A stretch of 64,000 nt of DNA. Source: Brevibacillus laterosporus DSM 25 (lineage in GTDB: Bacteria; Bacillota; Bacilli; Brevibacillales; Brevibacillaceae). The translations under genes were made by a program, and so were the position numbers. Shown here piece after piece: positions 17,357-26,533 of this stretch (the stretch's first letter is position 1; each line of letters opens with the position of its first letter). The notes under the pieces were generated by a model. It did not search any database and was not told where the DNA came from. It worked only from the letters and a program-made list of their open reading frames with translations. The stretch spans positions 4,253,501-4,317,500 of the forward strand of contig NZ_CP017705.1 of the NCBI RefSeq assembly GCF_002706795.1. The letters are read 5' to 3'.

Positions 17357-17724
17357 GTAAGGTTAGAGGGGTCCGTGGTGCGACAACGGTCATCCTAAAT
17401 GATAAAAGCGAAATTTTAGAGGCAACAGCAGAGCTTTTGCGTGAGATGGTGCAAAAAAATGAAATTGAAACCGACGATATAGCGAGCGTTATTATAACTA
17501 TGACAGAGGATTTGGATGTTGTATTTCCCGCTCAGGCTGCCCGTGAATTTCTGAATTGGGAGCATGTTCCACTTATGTGTGCAAAAGAAATTCCTGTGGC
17601 GGGTAGTTTAAAGAACTGTATCCGTGTCATGCTACACATCAATACTGATAAGTCTCCACATGAAATTAAACATATTTTTCTTCGGGAAGCAGTTCGCTTA
17701 CGTCCAGATTTAGTAAAAGAATAG
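17353..17724 (+). CDS. aroH: Chorismate mutase (AroH class)
   Basis: This 123-aa monofunctional mutase rearranges chorismate to prephenate for Phe and Tyr. VRGVRGATTVILNDKSEIL at the N-terminus, FPAQAAREF and VPLMCAKEIPVAGSLKNCIRVMLH match the AroH trimer active-site segments (Arg7, Cys75 and Arg90 type residues of the B. subtilis enzyme). The ATG at 17353 overlaps the aroB stop (ATGA) with TGGGAGGA upstream. It is last before the trp promoter. Order aroC-aroB-aroH is as in B. subtilis. Confidence 0.93.
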   Translation: MSKVRGVRGATTVILNDKSEILEATAELLREMVQKNEIETDDIASVIITMTEDLDVVFPAQAAREFLNWEHVPLMCAKEIPVAGSLKNCIRVMLHINTDKSPHEIKHIFLREAVRLRPDLVKE

Positions 17725-17752
17725 TTGACAGTAGGGTCGTAGGTTTTGTAAA
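17725..17752 (+). promoter_or_regulatory. Putative trp operon promoter
   Basis: TTGACA (17725-17730) begins at the base after the aroH stop codon; a 16-bp spacer leads to TGTAAA (17747-17752). Transcription from here would produce a leader of about 235 nt with the (G/T)AG array and terminator. Confidence 0.5.
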
Positions 17753-17780
17753 GTAAGAGCAAGTTTTACTAGTTAAGAAT

Positions 17781-17869
17781 GAGAAGGTAGTCAAGAGCAA
17801 GTTAGCAGGTTAGTTGAGAGCTGAGTAGAGTTGAGAAGAGATAGGTTGTATGAGACGAGGAGAGCTGAG
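17781..17869 (+). promoter_or_regulatory. TRAP-binding (G/T)AG triplet array in the trp leader
   Basis: GAG or TAG triplets begin at 17781, 17788, 17795, 17803, 17811, 17818, 17823, 17828, 17833, 17838, 17842, 17852, 17857, 17862 and 17867. The runs 17818-17838 and 17852-17867 are spaced by exactly 5 nt. This is the pattern bound by the tryptophan-activated 11-mer TRAP, which wraps (G/U)AG repeats with 2-3 nt spacers. The array ends about 25 nt before the attenuator. TGGTTT (17872-17877) can pair with AAACCA just before the terminator stem, a candidate antiterminator. Confidence 0.85.
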
Positions 17870-17893
17870 ACTGGTTTCGTTATGCTAAAAACC

Positions 17894-17924
17894 AACACCC
17901 AGGACTCTTTCCTGGGTGTTTTTT
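17894..17924 (+). terminator. trp attenuator (intrinsic terminator)
   Basis: AACACCCAGG and CCTGGGTGTT form a perfect 10-bp stem with a 7-nt loop, followed by a T run. It lies 70 nt before trpE and directly after the (G/T)AG array. Binding of TRAP upstream would favour this terminator when tryptophan is plentiful. Confidence 0.9.
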
Positions 17925-17993
17925 GTCGTACACAATACCCCATCTCCTATATGACCATCCTCTTTCTATCTAAAGAAGAGAGGTGTGTTATCC

Positions 17994-19577
17994 ATGTTAG
18001 AACCCACATTTCAAGAGGTGCAGCACTATGCATCTACACACAATTTTATTCCGATTCGTCTTACCCTTTTAGCTGATCAGGAAACGCCGATCAGTTTGTA
18101 TCAAAAATGTACGGAAGAAGCAGCTTTCCTACTAGAAAGTGTGGAAGGAGGGGGACATTGGTCTAGGTACTCCTTTATAGGACTACGCCCCTTTTTGCGG
18201 TTAGAAGCTATTGATCAGAAGGTGACGCTTCTCAAAGAGTCGGGGGAGCGAGAGCAGTGTAACCGAAATCCCATGGAAGTGCTACGAGAACTATGTCAGC
18301 AGTATAGAGCACCTTCCATTCATGATTTTCCGCCGTTGACAGGTGGAGCAATCGGATATTTAGGATACAATACATTGCGCTATGTAGAGACGCAATTGCC
18401 TAAGCACCAGAACCACCCCCTCGATATCCCGGATATGCACGTCGTCTTTGTAGATGAAATGCTTGTTTATGATCATGTAAAGCAAGAGATTCAATGCATG
18501 GTTCATCTCAGGGTTTCTGAGGAGGACACAGAAGAATCGCTACAGATCAAGTATGCAAAGGCTGGAGCGCGTTTGGTTGCTCTACGTGATCACATCATGC
18601 ATACAGCTATCCCGAGTGATTTAAGGCTACAGCAGCTAAACAAAATAAGTCAGATGGAGAATTTGGAGTCATCGAGCAAGCCAAGTCAGGTAGGCGAAGT
18701 AGCCAAGAAGCCAGTGACAAGCAGTTTGCAAAGTAACATGACTCTCTCAGAGTACGAGACGATGATCTCCAAAGCAAAAGAGTATATTGCGAGTGGTGAT
18801 ATCTTTCAGGTTGTTCTTTCTCAGCGTATGACGATGAAGACGGATGTGGACCCGTTTGCTGTTTATCGAATGCTGAGAACTACTAATCCTTCTCCTTACC
18901 TGTATTACCTACCATTGGGATCAGCGACTCTGGTCGGGGCATCACCGGAAGTTCTGGTAAAAGTTCAGAACAACAAGGTTGAAGTTCGTCCGATAGCTGG
19001 TACTCGCAAACGCGGAGCAACTAACGAGGAAGATTTGGCGTTAGAGCAAGAATTGTTGGCCGATCCTAAAGAATTGGCTGAACATCATATGTTAGTAGAT
19101 TTGGCCCGAAATGATGTAGGGAGAGTTTCCAAGTACGGTACCGTAAAGGTGGAAAATCCCTTACATGTGGATCGTTACTCGCATGTGATGCATATTGTCT
19201 CAGATGTGTCCGGAGAAATGCGTGAAGATTTGGATTGTTTTGATGCTCTTCTGGCCGCTTTCCCTGCTGGCACCGTGTCTGGTGCTCCTAAATTGCGAGC
19301 GATGGAAATCATTGCAGAATTGGAGCGTGATGCCCGGCACACCTATGCAGGTTCCATTTGCTACTTTAGCTTTACAGGCAATTTGGATAGCTGCATCACG
19401 ATTCGTACCCTGCTGTTTACACAGGATCAGGTGCATATACAAGCAGGGGGTGGCATCGTCGCTGATTCGGTAGCAGAGCTAGAATATCAAGAAGCGATGA
19501 ATAAGGCAGCAGCCATGGTCAAAGCGCTAGAAAAAGCAGAGCAACTCTTTCAACCAAAGGGGGTAGCGTTATGCTAA
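17994..19577 (+). CDS. trpE: Anthranilate synthase component I
   Basis: TrpE (527 aa) makes anthranilate from chorismate and ammonia. The N-terminal domain has the feedback-site motif LLESVEGGGHWSRYSFIG; the catalytic domain includes GDIFQVVLSQRM, RPIAGTRKRGA, DLARNDVGRVS, FPAGTVSGAPK and IQAGGGIVADS. The ATG at 17994 has AGAGAGGTG at good spacing; GTG at 17985 is too close. No trpG lies in this operon, so a glutaminase subunit (probably a shared PabA) must come from elsewhere, as in B. subtilis. It overlaps trpD by 7 bp. Confidence 0.95.
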   Translation: MLEPTFQEVQHYASTHNFIPIRLTLLADQETPISLYQKCTEEAAFLLESVEGGGHWSRYSFIGLRPFLRLEAIDQKVTLLKESGEREQCNRNPMEVLRELCQQYRAPSIHDFPPLTGGAIGYLGYNTLRYVETQLPKHQNHPLDIPDMHVVFVDEMLVYDHVKQEIQCMVHLRVSEEDTEESLQIKYAKAGARLVALRDHIMHTAIPSDLRLQQLNKISQMENLESSSKPSQVGEVAKKPVTSSLQSNMTLSEYETMISKAKEYIASGDIFQVVLSQRMTMKTDVDPFAVYRMLRTTNPSPYLYYLPLGSATLVGASPEVLVKVQNNKVEVRPIAGTRKRGATNEEDLALEQELLADPKELAEHHMLVDLARNDVGRVSKYGTVKVENPLHVDRYSHVMHIVSDVSGEMREDLDCFDALLAAFPAGTVSGAPKLRAMEIIAELERDARHTYAGSICYFSFTGNLDSCITIRTLLFTQDQVHIQAGGGIVADSVAELEYQEAMNKAAAMVKALEKAEQLFQPKGVALC

Positions 19578-20596
19578 CGACCTCCTTGGATAAGATTAGC
19601 CGTAAGCAACACCTAGATCGTACGACAGCTCGATTAGCGATGGGTGAAATCATGGATGGAAAAGCAACACATGCCCAGATCGGTGCTTTTCTAGCGGCTC
19701 TAAGGGTAAAAGGTGAACAGGTTGAAGAATTGATCGGTTTTGCAGAAGCGATGCGTGAACGGGTCAAAACATTTCCGATTGCTAAACAGAATGTCATTGA
19801 TACATGTGGCACTGGGGGAGATGGCGCTTCTACCTTTAATATTTCGACAGCCTCAGCCATTGTAGCGGCTAGTGGGGGTGTCATCGTCGCCAAACACGGA
19901 AATCGGGCTGTTTCTAGTAAGTGTGGTAGCGCTGATGTGTTAGAAGCACTAGGTATTCCGATTCAACTGACGCCTGAGCAAGCGGCCGAATGTTTGGAAG
20001 AAACCAATCTTTGTTTTTTATTCGCACCACTTTACCATGAAGCGATGCGCCATGCGGCTGTACCGAGAAAAGAGCTGGCGATTCGAACGGTCTTCAACTT
20101 ACTAGGTCCATTAACGAATCCTGCTCGGGCTGATCGTCAGTTATTAGGTTTGTACGATCGTGAGCTGCTGGTCCCAATCGCCCAGACATTAAGTCAGTTA
20201 GGAGTAGCGAAAGCAATGGTCGTAGCTGGACTGGACGGTTTAGATGAATTAACGATTACGGGGGAAAGCGAGGTAGCTGAATTAAGAGATGGTGAGGTAT
20301 CCGCGTATCGAATTGACCCAGAGCGTTTTGGATTGAAGCTCGGGACCTCCGCAGAGCTTGCAGGTGGTGACGCAGCAGAGAACGCACTAATCCTCGAGCA
20401 AATTTTTAAAGGAGAACGGGGTGCTAAACGAGATATTGTGCTACTCAATGCAGGTGCAATTCTGTATCTCACAGATAAAGTAAGTAGCTTGCAAAAGGGT
20501 GTCATCCGAGCGGCAGAATTAATCGACAATGGCAATGCAATGCGTAAGCTTGAACAACTACGTCAGGTAATGGGGAGGGTTCATCATGCTTCGTAA
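19571..20596 (+). CDS. trpD: Anthranilate phosphoribosyltransferase
   Basis: TrpD (341 aa) joins anthranilate to PRPP. The PRPP-binding glycine motif DTCGTGGDGASTFNIST and the family segments GNRAVSSKCGSADVLEALG and RTVFNLLGPLTNPA are intact. It overlaps trpE by 7 bp and trpC by 11 bp, with AAAGGGGG in the end of trpE as ribosome binding site. Length is standard for a stand-alone TrpD. Confidence 0.96.
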   Translation: MLTTSLDKISRKQHLDRTTARLAMGEIMDGKATHAQIGAFLAALRVKGEQVEELIGFAEAMRERVKTFPIAKQNVIDTCGTGGDGASTFNISTASAIVAASGGVIVAKHGNRAVSSKCGSADVLEALGIPIQLTPEQAAECLEETNLCFLFAPLYHEAMRHAAVPRKELAIRTVFNLLGPLTNPARADRQLLGLYDRELLVPIAQTLSQLGVAKAMVVAGLDGLDELTITGESEVAELRDGEVSAYRIDPERFGLKLGTSAELAGGDAAENALILEQIFKGERGAKRDIVLLNAGAILYLTDKVSSLQKGVIRAAELIDNGNAMRKLEQLRQVMGRVHHAS

Positions 20597-21407
20597 AATT
20601 GTTGAGCAAAAAAAAGTGGAGGTGGCTGCCCTTCGTCAAGAAACAACTCTTCAACAGATGCTTACGGAGATTCAAGCACTGCCAGGTACTCGTGGTTTTG
20701 TCAAAGCTCTAACCACAAGTCCCAGGAAGGTAAGTCTAATTGCTGAGGTAAAAAAGGCTTCTCCGTCAAAAGGCATCATTCGCGCTGATTTTGACCCTGC
20801 TGCTATTGCAAAGTCCTATCAGGAAGCAGGTGTAGATGCAATATCGGTTTTAACGGACGAAACATTTTTTCAAGGTGATTTGAAGTATCTACACATCATA
20901 AGAGAATTGGTTCTCCAGCCGCTGTTACGTAAAGATTTTACTATTGATGAATACCAGATTGTTCAAGCGAGAGCGAGTGGTGCGGATGCTATCTTATTGA
21001 TTGCAGCCATTCTGGATCGTGAACAAATCAAGCACTTTTATCAAATGGCAGTAGAGGTTGGACTAGATGTTTTAATAGAAATTCATGACCACGCGGAATT
21101 AGAGCAGGTTTTGTCTGTAGTCGATCCCATGCTACTTGGCATTAATAATCGTGATTTGCGTTCCTTTACCACGAATCTAAACACATCAGTAGAGCTTTTA
21201 AAACTGATCCCTACAAAAATTCCTGTAGTAAGTGAGAGTGGTTTAGCGACAGCAGCAGATGTGAAGGCAGTTGGGACGGCAGGAGCACGCTCCATTTTAG
21301 TAGGTGAGCAGTTTATGCGTCAGCTGGACGTGGTTAGTGCCGTTCGTGACCTAATGCAAGATCAACAGATGAAACCGCAGATGATTTCACGAGGTGAAAC
21401 GATATGA
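20586..21407 (+). CDS. trpC: Indole-3-glycerol phosphate synthase
   Basis: TrpC (273 aa) closes the indole ring. The TIM-barrel active-site segments SLIAEVKKASPSKGIIR, ISVLTDETFFQGDLKYL, LLRKDFTIDEYQI, LGINNRDLRSF and VSESGLAT are present with the catalytic lysines and glutamates. It overlaps trpD by 11 bp and trpF by 4 bp and is a separate protein, not fused to trpF. The start at 20586 follows GGGGAGGG. Confidence 0.96.
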   Translation: MLRKIVEQKKVEVAALRQETTLQQMLTEIQALPGTRGFVKALTTSPRKVSLIAEVKKASPSKGIIRADFDPAAIAKSYQEAGVDAISVLTDETFFQGDLKYLHIIRELVLQPLLRKDFTIDEYQIVQARASGADAILLIAAILDREQIKHFYQMAVEVGLDVLIEIHDHAELEQVLSVVDPMLLGINNRDLRSFTTNLNTSVELLKLIPTKIPVVSESGLATAADVKAVGTAGARSILVGEQFMRQLDVVSAVRDLMQDQQMKPQMISRGETI

Positions 21408-22105
21408 CCGCTTTAAAAATTTGTGGGATTAAGGATTCGAATACATTGGTCTTGTTACAACAGCTAAGAGTGGAATATGCGGGCTTTGTTTTTGCTGAAA
21501 GTAAGCGTCAGGTAACAATACAGCAGGCAAGGACTTTGGTTGAAGAAGCTAGGAATATAGTGGACTCAAACCAAACAGAAAACAAGGCAAGGTCTTTTCC
21601 GCGACTAGTAGGTGTTTTTGTTAATCCGAGTTTATCTGAACTAGATCTTACTGTAAATCAGGTACTGTTGGATGTTATCCAATTGCATGGTCAAGAAACG
21701 CCAGAATTCTGCCAAATGGTACGAAAACGTTATGGCAAGCCTGTATGGAAAGCGATCGGAATAGGGGCAGAGGAAAACTCTCTATCAGAAAAGCTTGCCT
21801 CCTACCAAAATAGTGTGCAAGCCTACTTGTTTGACACGCATGACCAGAAACAAGCAGGAGGTACGGGGAAAAAATTTACGTGGACGCACATTCCCGATCT
21901 GCAACGAATGATATCTCCCTTGCCCGCAATCATTGCAGGTGGTATTTCAATAGAGAATGTAGAAACTTTACTTAACAAATATGCACCAGATTTAATTGAT
22001 CTTTCCAGTGGGGTAGAGACAAATGGTGTGAAGGATGCTCACAAAATAACAAAATTAGTAGAAAGGGTGAAGCAGCATGGCACAAGCTACGAATGTACGA
22101 GATGA
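21404..22105 (+). CDS. trpF: Phosphoribosylanthranilate isomerase
   Basis: TrpF (233 aa) performs the Amadori rearrangement before Trp[10 protein letters not shown] at the N-terminus holds the catalytic cysteine, [11 protein letters not shown] and [12 protein letters not shown] follow, and the phosphate site is [13 protein letters not shown] with [13 protein letters not shown] near the end. The ATG overlaps the trpC stop. It runs 29 bp into trpB. It is slightly longer than B. subtilis TrpF because of a linker around residues 45-60. Confidence 0.94.
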   Translation: MTALKICGIKDSNTLVLLQQLRVEYAGFVFAESKRQVTIQQARTLVEEARNIVDSNQTENKARSFPRLVGVFVNPSLSELDLTVNQVLLDVIQLHGQETPEFCQMVRKRYGKPVWKAIGIGAEENSLSEKLASYQNSVQAYLFDTHDQKQAGGTGKKFTWTHIPDLQRMISPLPAIIAGGISIENVETLLNKYAPDLIDLSSGVETNGVKDAHKITKLVERVKQHGTSYECTR

Positions 22106-23291
22106 GTCTGTCCTGCAATCAGGTAGATTTGGTGAATATGGGGGCAGATTTGTTCCTGAAACCCTAATGAAAGCTTTAATCGAATTGGAGAAAAGCTTAG
22201 TGGAAGCGTTGGAGGATGAGTCCTTTCATGCAGAATTAAATCAGTTTCTTCGCTACTATTCAGGCAGACCGACTCCCTTTTATTATGCGCAACGTTTGAG
22301 TGAGCATCTGGGAGGGGCCAAAATTTACTTAAAACGAGAAGATTTAAATCACACTGGCGCTCACAAATTAAATAATGCCTTAGCGCAAGCGTTACTAGCT
22401 AAGCGAATGGGTAAGCAAGCAATTATCGCGGAAACAGGAGCCGGTCAGCATGGGGTAGCAAGTGCGACTGTAGCAGCACGTTTGGGACTTTCTTGCAAGG
22501 TTTTTATGGGCGCAGAGGATATTAAACGTCAGGAGTTAAATGTGTTTCGGATGAAGCTCTTAGGAGCAGAAGTCATTCCAGTATCATCAGGAACGGCTAC
22601 TTTAAAGGATGCTACCAATGAAGCGATTCGCTATTGGGTGAGCAATGTAGAAGAAACTTACTATGTAATTGGTTCGGCGATGGGACCGCATCCGTATCCT
22701 TATATGGTTCGGGAGTTCCAAAAAATTATTGGAATAGAGACACGTGCACAATCCTTGGAACAGCTAGGGCGTTTACCTGATGAACTTATCGCATGCATTG
22801 GAGGAGGGAGCAATGCGATTGGCTTCTTCTATCCGTTTGTGAAAGATCAGGTGAGATTGACTGCAGTAGAAGCAGCCGGAGAGGGAGTGGAGACAGATAA
22901 GCATGCAGCAACATTGACGAAAGGGAGTCCAGGTGTCATTCATGGATCTCTTACGTATCTGTTGCAGGATGATGATGGACAGGTGAAGGAAGCTCACTCA
23001 ATCTCAGCTGGACTTGATTACCCAGGTGTAGGTCCCGAACATTCTTATTTAAAAGATTGCGGCAGAGTGGAGTATGTGGCAATTACTGATCAGGAAGCTT
23101 TAGAAGCTTGCCAATTGCTCACTAAATTGGAAGGAATATTGCCTGCTTTGGAAAGCTCTCATGCCATAGCGGAAGTCGTAAAGCGTGCTCCACGAATGAG
23201 TTCGGATCAAATCATTGCTGTGTGCCTTTCTGGTCGAGGGGATAAAGACGTACACACATTACAAAACCATCTGAGCAAGGAGGAGAATTAA
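22077..23291 (+). CDS. trpB: Tryptophan synthase beta subunit
   Basis: TrpB (404 aa) condenses indole with serine using PLP. The PLP lysine is K97 in [31 protein letters not shown] and [15 protein letters not shown] are the substrate and phosphate loops. It works as an alpha2beta2 complex with TrpA. The start at 22077, inside the end of trpF, follows AAAGGGTGAAG; the family-typical [16 protein letters not shown] begins at residue 17. trpA begins 2 bp later. Confidence 0.96.
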   Translation: MAQATNVRDESVLQSGRFGEYGGRFVPETLMKALIELEKSLVEALEDESFHAELNQFLRYYSGRPTPFYYAQRLSEHLGGAKIYLKREDLNHTGAHKLNNALAQALLAKRMGKQAIIAETGAGQHGVASATVAARLGLSCKVFMGAEDIKRQELNVFRMKLLGAEVIPVSSGTATLKDATNEAIRYWVSNVEETYYVIGSAMGPHPYPYMVREFQKIIGIETRAQSLEQLGRLPDELIACIGGGSNAIGFFYPFVKDQVRLTAVEAAGEGVETDKHAATLTKGSPGVIHGSLTYLLQDDDGQVKEAHSISAGLDYPGVGPEHSYLKDCGRVEYVAITDQEALEACQLLTKLEGILPALESSHAIAEVVKRAPRMSSDQIIAVCLSGRGDKDVHTLQNHLSKEEN

Positions 23292-23292
23292 C

Positions 23293-24111
23293 ATGCAACA
23301 TACGATGACAAGAATGGAAGAGCTGTTTGCTGATCGAACAATAAAACGATTTATTCCCTTCATTACTGTAGGAGATCCTTCTTTGGATGTAACATTTGAT
23401 CTGGTACACAAGCTAATTGAAGCAGGAGCTGACATCATTGAACTTGGTGTGCCATATTCTGATCCTCTGGCGGATGGGCCGATTATTCAACGAGCTTCAC
23501 AGCGAGCCTTGGCTCAGGGTGTGAAACTGAAGGATGCTATTTTACTGGGAGAAAGGTTACGTGCATCAGGGGTGAACATTCCACTGGTGATCTTTACATA
23601 TTGTAATCCAGTCATACAATATGGTGTGGAGCGTTTCTTTGCTGATTTACAGGCTTTTGGACTTGATGGGGCCATTATCCCAGACTTACCATTTGAGGAG
23701 AGTACAGCGGCTCGTGTAGCGGCAAAGAAAAATGGGGTACATTTGATTCAATTGATTGCCCCAACATCAAAGGAACGAATCGCGATGATTGGCAAAGCAG
23801 CAGATGGATTTCTATATTGCGTATCCTCATTGGGGGTTACTGGAGTTCGAGACAATCTACCGCTCGAATTGGATGATTTAATAAAAAATGCTCGTGAAAA
23901 TAGCAGTATCCCTGTAGCTGTTGGCTTTGGAATTTCATCCCCTGAACAAGTTCGGGCCGTAGCAGATTACGCTGATGCCGTGATTGTTGGAAGCGCAATT
24001 GTCAGAGAGGTTGAGAAAAATCTAGAAGCTCTCTCTAGTGAGGAAACGCGAAACAGTGGATTAGAACGTGTGAAAAAGTTTGTAAATTCCTTATCCAATG
24101 AGTTAAAATAA
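23293..24111 (+). CDS. trpA: Tryptophan synthase alpha subunit
   Basis: TrpA (272 aa) cleaves indole-3-glycerol phosphate to indole, which is channelled to TrpB. IELGVPYSDPLADGPIIQRAS includes the catalytic Glu and Asp; PDLPFEES, LIQLIAPTSKERI and VGFGISSPEQV are family segments. The ATG follows AAGGAGGAG. It is the last trp gene; hisC follows 29 bp later in the same unit. Confidence 0.96.
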   Translation: MQHTMTRMEELFADRTIKRFIPFITVGDPSLDVTFDLVHKLIEAGADIIELGVPYSDPLADGPIIQRASQRALAQGVKLKDAILLGERLRASGVNIPLVIFTYCNPVIQYGVERFFADLQAFGLDGAIIPDLPFEESTAARVAAKKNGVHLIQLIAPTSKERIAMIGKAADGFLYCVSSLGVTGVRDNLPLELDDLIKNARENSSIPVAVGFGISSPEQVRAVADYADAVIVGSAIVREVEKNLEALSSEETRNSGLERVKKFVNSLSNELK

Positions 24112-24140
24112 CAGAAACAAAAAGCATGGGGTGAGGACAA

Positions 24141-25238
24141 GTGCTACCAAAAGAGCGAATTTTAAGTGTTCCGGTGTACAAACCAGGGAAACCTATCGAG
24201 GATGTAAAGCGTGAATTGGGCCTTACAGAAGTAATTAAATTAGCTTCTAATGAAAATCCATACGGTTATTCCCCTGTAGTAAAAGAAGCGATGCTAGCTG
24301 CAATGAATGATCTGGCTATCTATCCAGATGGTGCAAGTATGCAACTGCGATGGGAACTTGCAGAATTTTTAAACGTACAACCTGAGCAATTGATTTTCGG
24401 CAATGGTTCTGACGAAATTGTACTGATGATCTCCCGTGCTTATCTGGAGAAGGGCACAAATAGCGTTATGGCGACTCCGACATTTTCTCAATACAGATCA
24501 AATGTGACGGTAGAGGGTGCTGATTTACTTGAAATACCGCTAAAAGATGGCGTCCACGATTTAGAGGCGATGTTAGCTGCATTGAATGAACAGACTCGGG
24601 TGATATGGGTATGCAATCCCAACAATCCATCTGGAACAATGAATACATCAGATGAGTTACTTGCCTTTTTAGAAAAAGTACCAGCTAACGTGTTAGTTGT
24701 ACTGGACGAAGCCTATTATGAATATGTAGTAGACGAGAATTATCCACAAACCATACCGCTCCTTGATAAATACAAAAATATCATTATTTTACGTACATTC
24801 TCTAAAATCTATGGATTAGCAGCCATGCGTATCGGGTATGGTATAGCTAATCCAGATGTCGTACAACATCTTAATCATGTGCGTGGGCCGTTTAATACAG
24901 GCTCTCTCTCTCAAATAGCAGCACGTGCAGCGATCTCGGATCAAGAATTCGTTAAACAATGTAGTCAAAAAAATCGTCAACAGATGAAGCGTATCACTGA
25001 CAAATGTGATGAACTAGGTTTACACTATTTCCCTTCTCAAACGAACTTTGTTCTATTAGAAGTAAAGAGAGATTCTGACGAGGCTTTCCAATACTTGTTG
25101 CAAAAAGGAATTATCACTCGATCAGGCAATGCGCTCGGTCATCCCGGTTATCTGCGTGTTACGATTGGAGATAGCGAGCAAAACGATAAGCTGTTAGTAG
25201 CTTTGGAAAGTCTAGTGACAGAAGCTGCTAAAAAATAA
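24141..25238 (+). CDS. hisC: Histidinol-phosphate/aromatic aminotransferase
   Basis: This PLP aminotransferase (365 aa) acts on histidinol phosphate. In Bacillus, where it sits in the trp-aro supraoperon, it also transaminates phenylpyruvate and 4-hydroxyphenylpyruvate. Motifs: KLASNENPYG, FGNGSDEIVLMI, WVCNPNNPSGT, VLDEAYYEYV and the PLP-lysine segment RTFSKIYGLAAMRIGYG. The GTG start at 24141 follows GGGGTGAGGA. The trpA-hisC-tyrA-aroA order is as in B. subtilis, but a terminator separates hisC from tyrA here. Confidence 0.94.
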   Translation: MLPKERILSVPVYKPGKPIEDVKRELGLTEVIKLASNENPYGYSPVVKEAMLAAMNDLAIYPDGASMQLRWELAEFLNVQPEQLIFGNGSDEIVLMISRAYLEKGTNSVMATPTFSQYRSNVTVEGADLLEIPLKDGVHDLEAMLAALNEQTRVIWVCNPNNPSGTMNTSDELLAFLEKVPANVLVVLDEAYYEYVVDENYPQTIPLLDKYKNIIILRTFSKIYGLAAMRIGYGIANPDVVQHLNHVRGPFNTGSLSQIAARAAISDQEFVKQCSQKNRQQMKRITDKCDELGLHYFPSQTNFVLLEVKRDSDEAFQYLLQKGIITRSGNALGHPGYLRVTIGDSEQNDKLLVALESLVTEAAKK

Positions 25239-25288
25239 CCAAATAGAAAAATGATAAGGTAAAAATAGTAATATAAGTAGTGGAGTAG

Positions 25289-25309
25289 GCCGGTCAACAC
25301 CGGCTTTTT
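25289..25309 (+). terminator. Intrinsic terminator after hisC
   Basis: GCCGGT-CAAC-ACCGGC followed by TTTTT. It lies between hisC and tyrA, so part of the trp transcript should end here. Confidence 0.8.
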
Positions 25310-25403
25310 CTACTATCTATATGTTCTACTTCGTTCTCATGCAAGATATGAGACAGGTAAAGGAGAAAATAATAGAGAGATTCTGTGGAGTGGAGCGGAG
25401 AAT

Positions 25404-26504
25404 ATGAATAGAACAATTGCCATTCTGGGAGTAGGATTAATAGGGGCTTCCATTGGACTTGCATTGCGTCAGAATCCTGTTAACAGAATTATCGGGTTTG
25501 ACTTACATCAGGAACAACTGGACAAGGCGATCAACAAAGAAGTTATCCATTCAGGAAGCACGGACTTGCAACTTGCTGTGAAGGAAGCGGATATTATTTT
25601 TATTGCAGCTCCTGTAGAGCAAATCCATCATCTTATGCAATCACTAGCTCAATTGCGTTTAAAAGAAGGAACAATTATTACGGATGTAGGGAGCACAAAA
25701 TATCAGGTAGTACAAAGTGCGTACATTTTACGTGAGAAAGGTGTTACTTTTATCGGGGGTCATCCCATGGCAGGGTCACATAAATCAGGGGTAGAAGCAG
25801 GAAATGAACGTTTATTTGAAAATGCTTTTTACGTGCTAACACCAGATGAAGAGACACCCTTTGAGCAAGTAGAGCTTTTACAGGAGGTACTAGAGCCACT
25901 GCGTGCTAAAGTCATTGTGTTACAGCCTGACGAACATGATGAAATCGTTGGAGCGATCAGTCACTTTCCTCATTTGATCGCTGCTCTATTAGTCAATCAA
26001 GTATCGAAATATAACACTCAAAAACCATGGTATCATCGATTAGCAGCAGGTGGATTTCGTGATATTACTCGTATTGCATCTAGTAATCCAAAACTCTGGA
26101 GAGATGTTTTACTAAGCAATAAAACATATCTGTTACAGATCGCTCGCGATTGGCAAGAGGATTTTACTGCGATTGTCCATGCTTTGGAACAGGATGATGC
26201 GAACGAGATTGAGTCCTTCTTTCAAGATGCGCGTGAATTCCGTGACTCTATACCGGAACGACGTCTAGGAGCTATTCCAGCTCTACACGATTTATATATC
26301 GATATTCCTGACCATCCAGGTGAGATTGGTAGAATTACCACTTTACTAGGAAGTAAGGAGATAAGTATTACTAACCTACAAATCAGGGAAACACGTGAGG
26401 ACGAATATGGCGCGCTGCGGATCAGCTTCCGCAATGAAACAGAGCTGGCAAAAGGCATAGAACTCCTTCGTTATTTTGATTACAATGTGTATCGTAGAGA
26501 TTAA
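25404..26504 (+). CDS. tyrA: Prephenate dehydrogenase with C-terminal ACT domain
   Basis: TyrA (366 aa) oxidatively decarboxylates prephenate to 4-hydroxyphenylpyruvate for tyrosine. The NAD motif GVGLIGASIGLAL is at residues 9-21; GGHPMAGSHKSGVEAG carries the catalytic histidine, and HDEIVGAISHFPHLIA is a second conserved segment. Residues from about 295 form an ACT domain (IDIPDHPGEIGRITTLLG) expected to bind tyrosine for feedback inhibition. ATG follows GGAGTGGAGCGGAG. It is 29 bp before aroA. Confidence 0.94.
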   Translation: MNRTIAILGVGLIGASIGLALRQNPVNRIIGFDLHQEQLDKAINKEVIHSGSTDLQLAVKEADIIFIAAPVEQIHHLMQSLAQLRLKEGTIITDVGSTKYQVVQSAYILREKGVTFIGGHPMAGSHKSGVEAGNERLFENAFYVLTPDEETPFEQVELLQEVLEPLRAKVIVLQPDEHDEIVGAISHFPHLIAALLVNQVSKYNTQKPWYHRLAAGGFRDITRIASSNPKLWRDVLLSNKTYLLQIARDWQEDFTAIVHALEQDDANEIESFFQDAREFRDSIPERRLGAIPALHDLYIDIPDHPGEIGRITTLLGSKEISITNLQIRETREDEYGALRISFRNETELAKGIELLRYFDYNVYRRD

Positions 26505-26533
26505 AAGAGGTAGATTGAGAGAGGGGTATAGTC

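Noticed and set aside
17831-18076. 81-aa ORF across the trp leader
   Set aside because: It runs through the (G/T)AG array and the terminator, has no ribosome binding site, and no run of Trp codons, so it is not a leader peptide.
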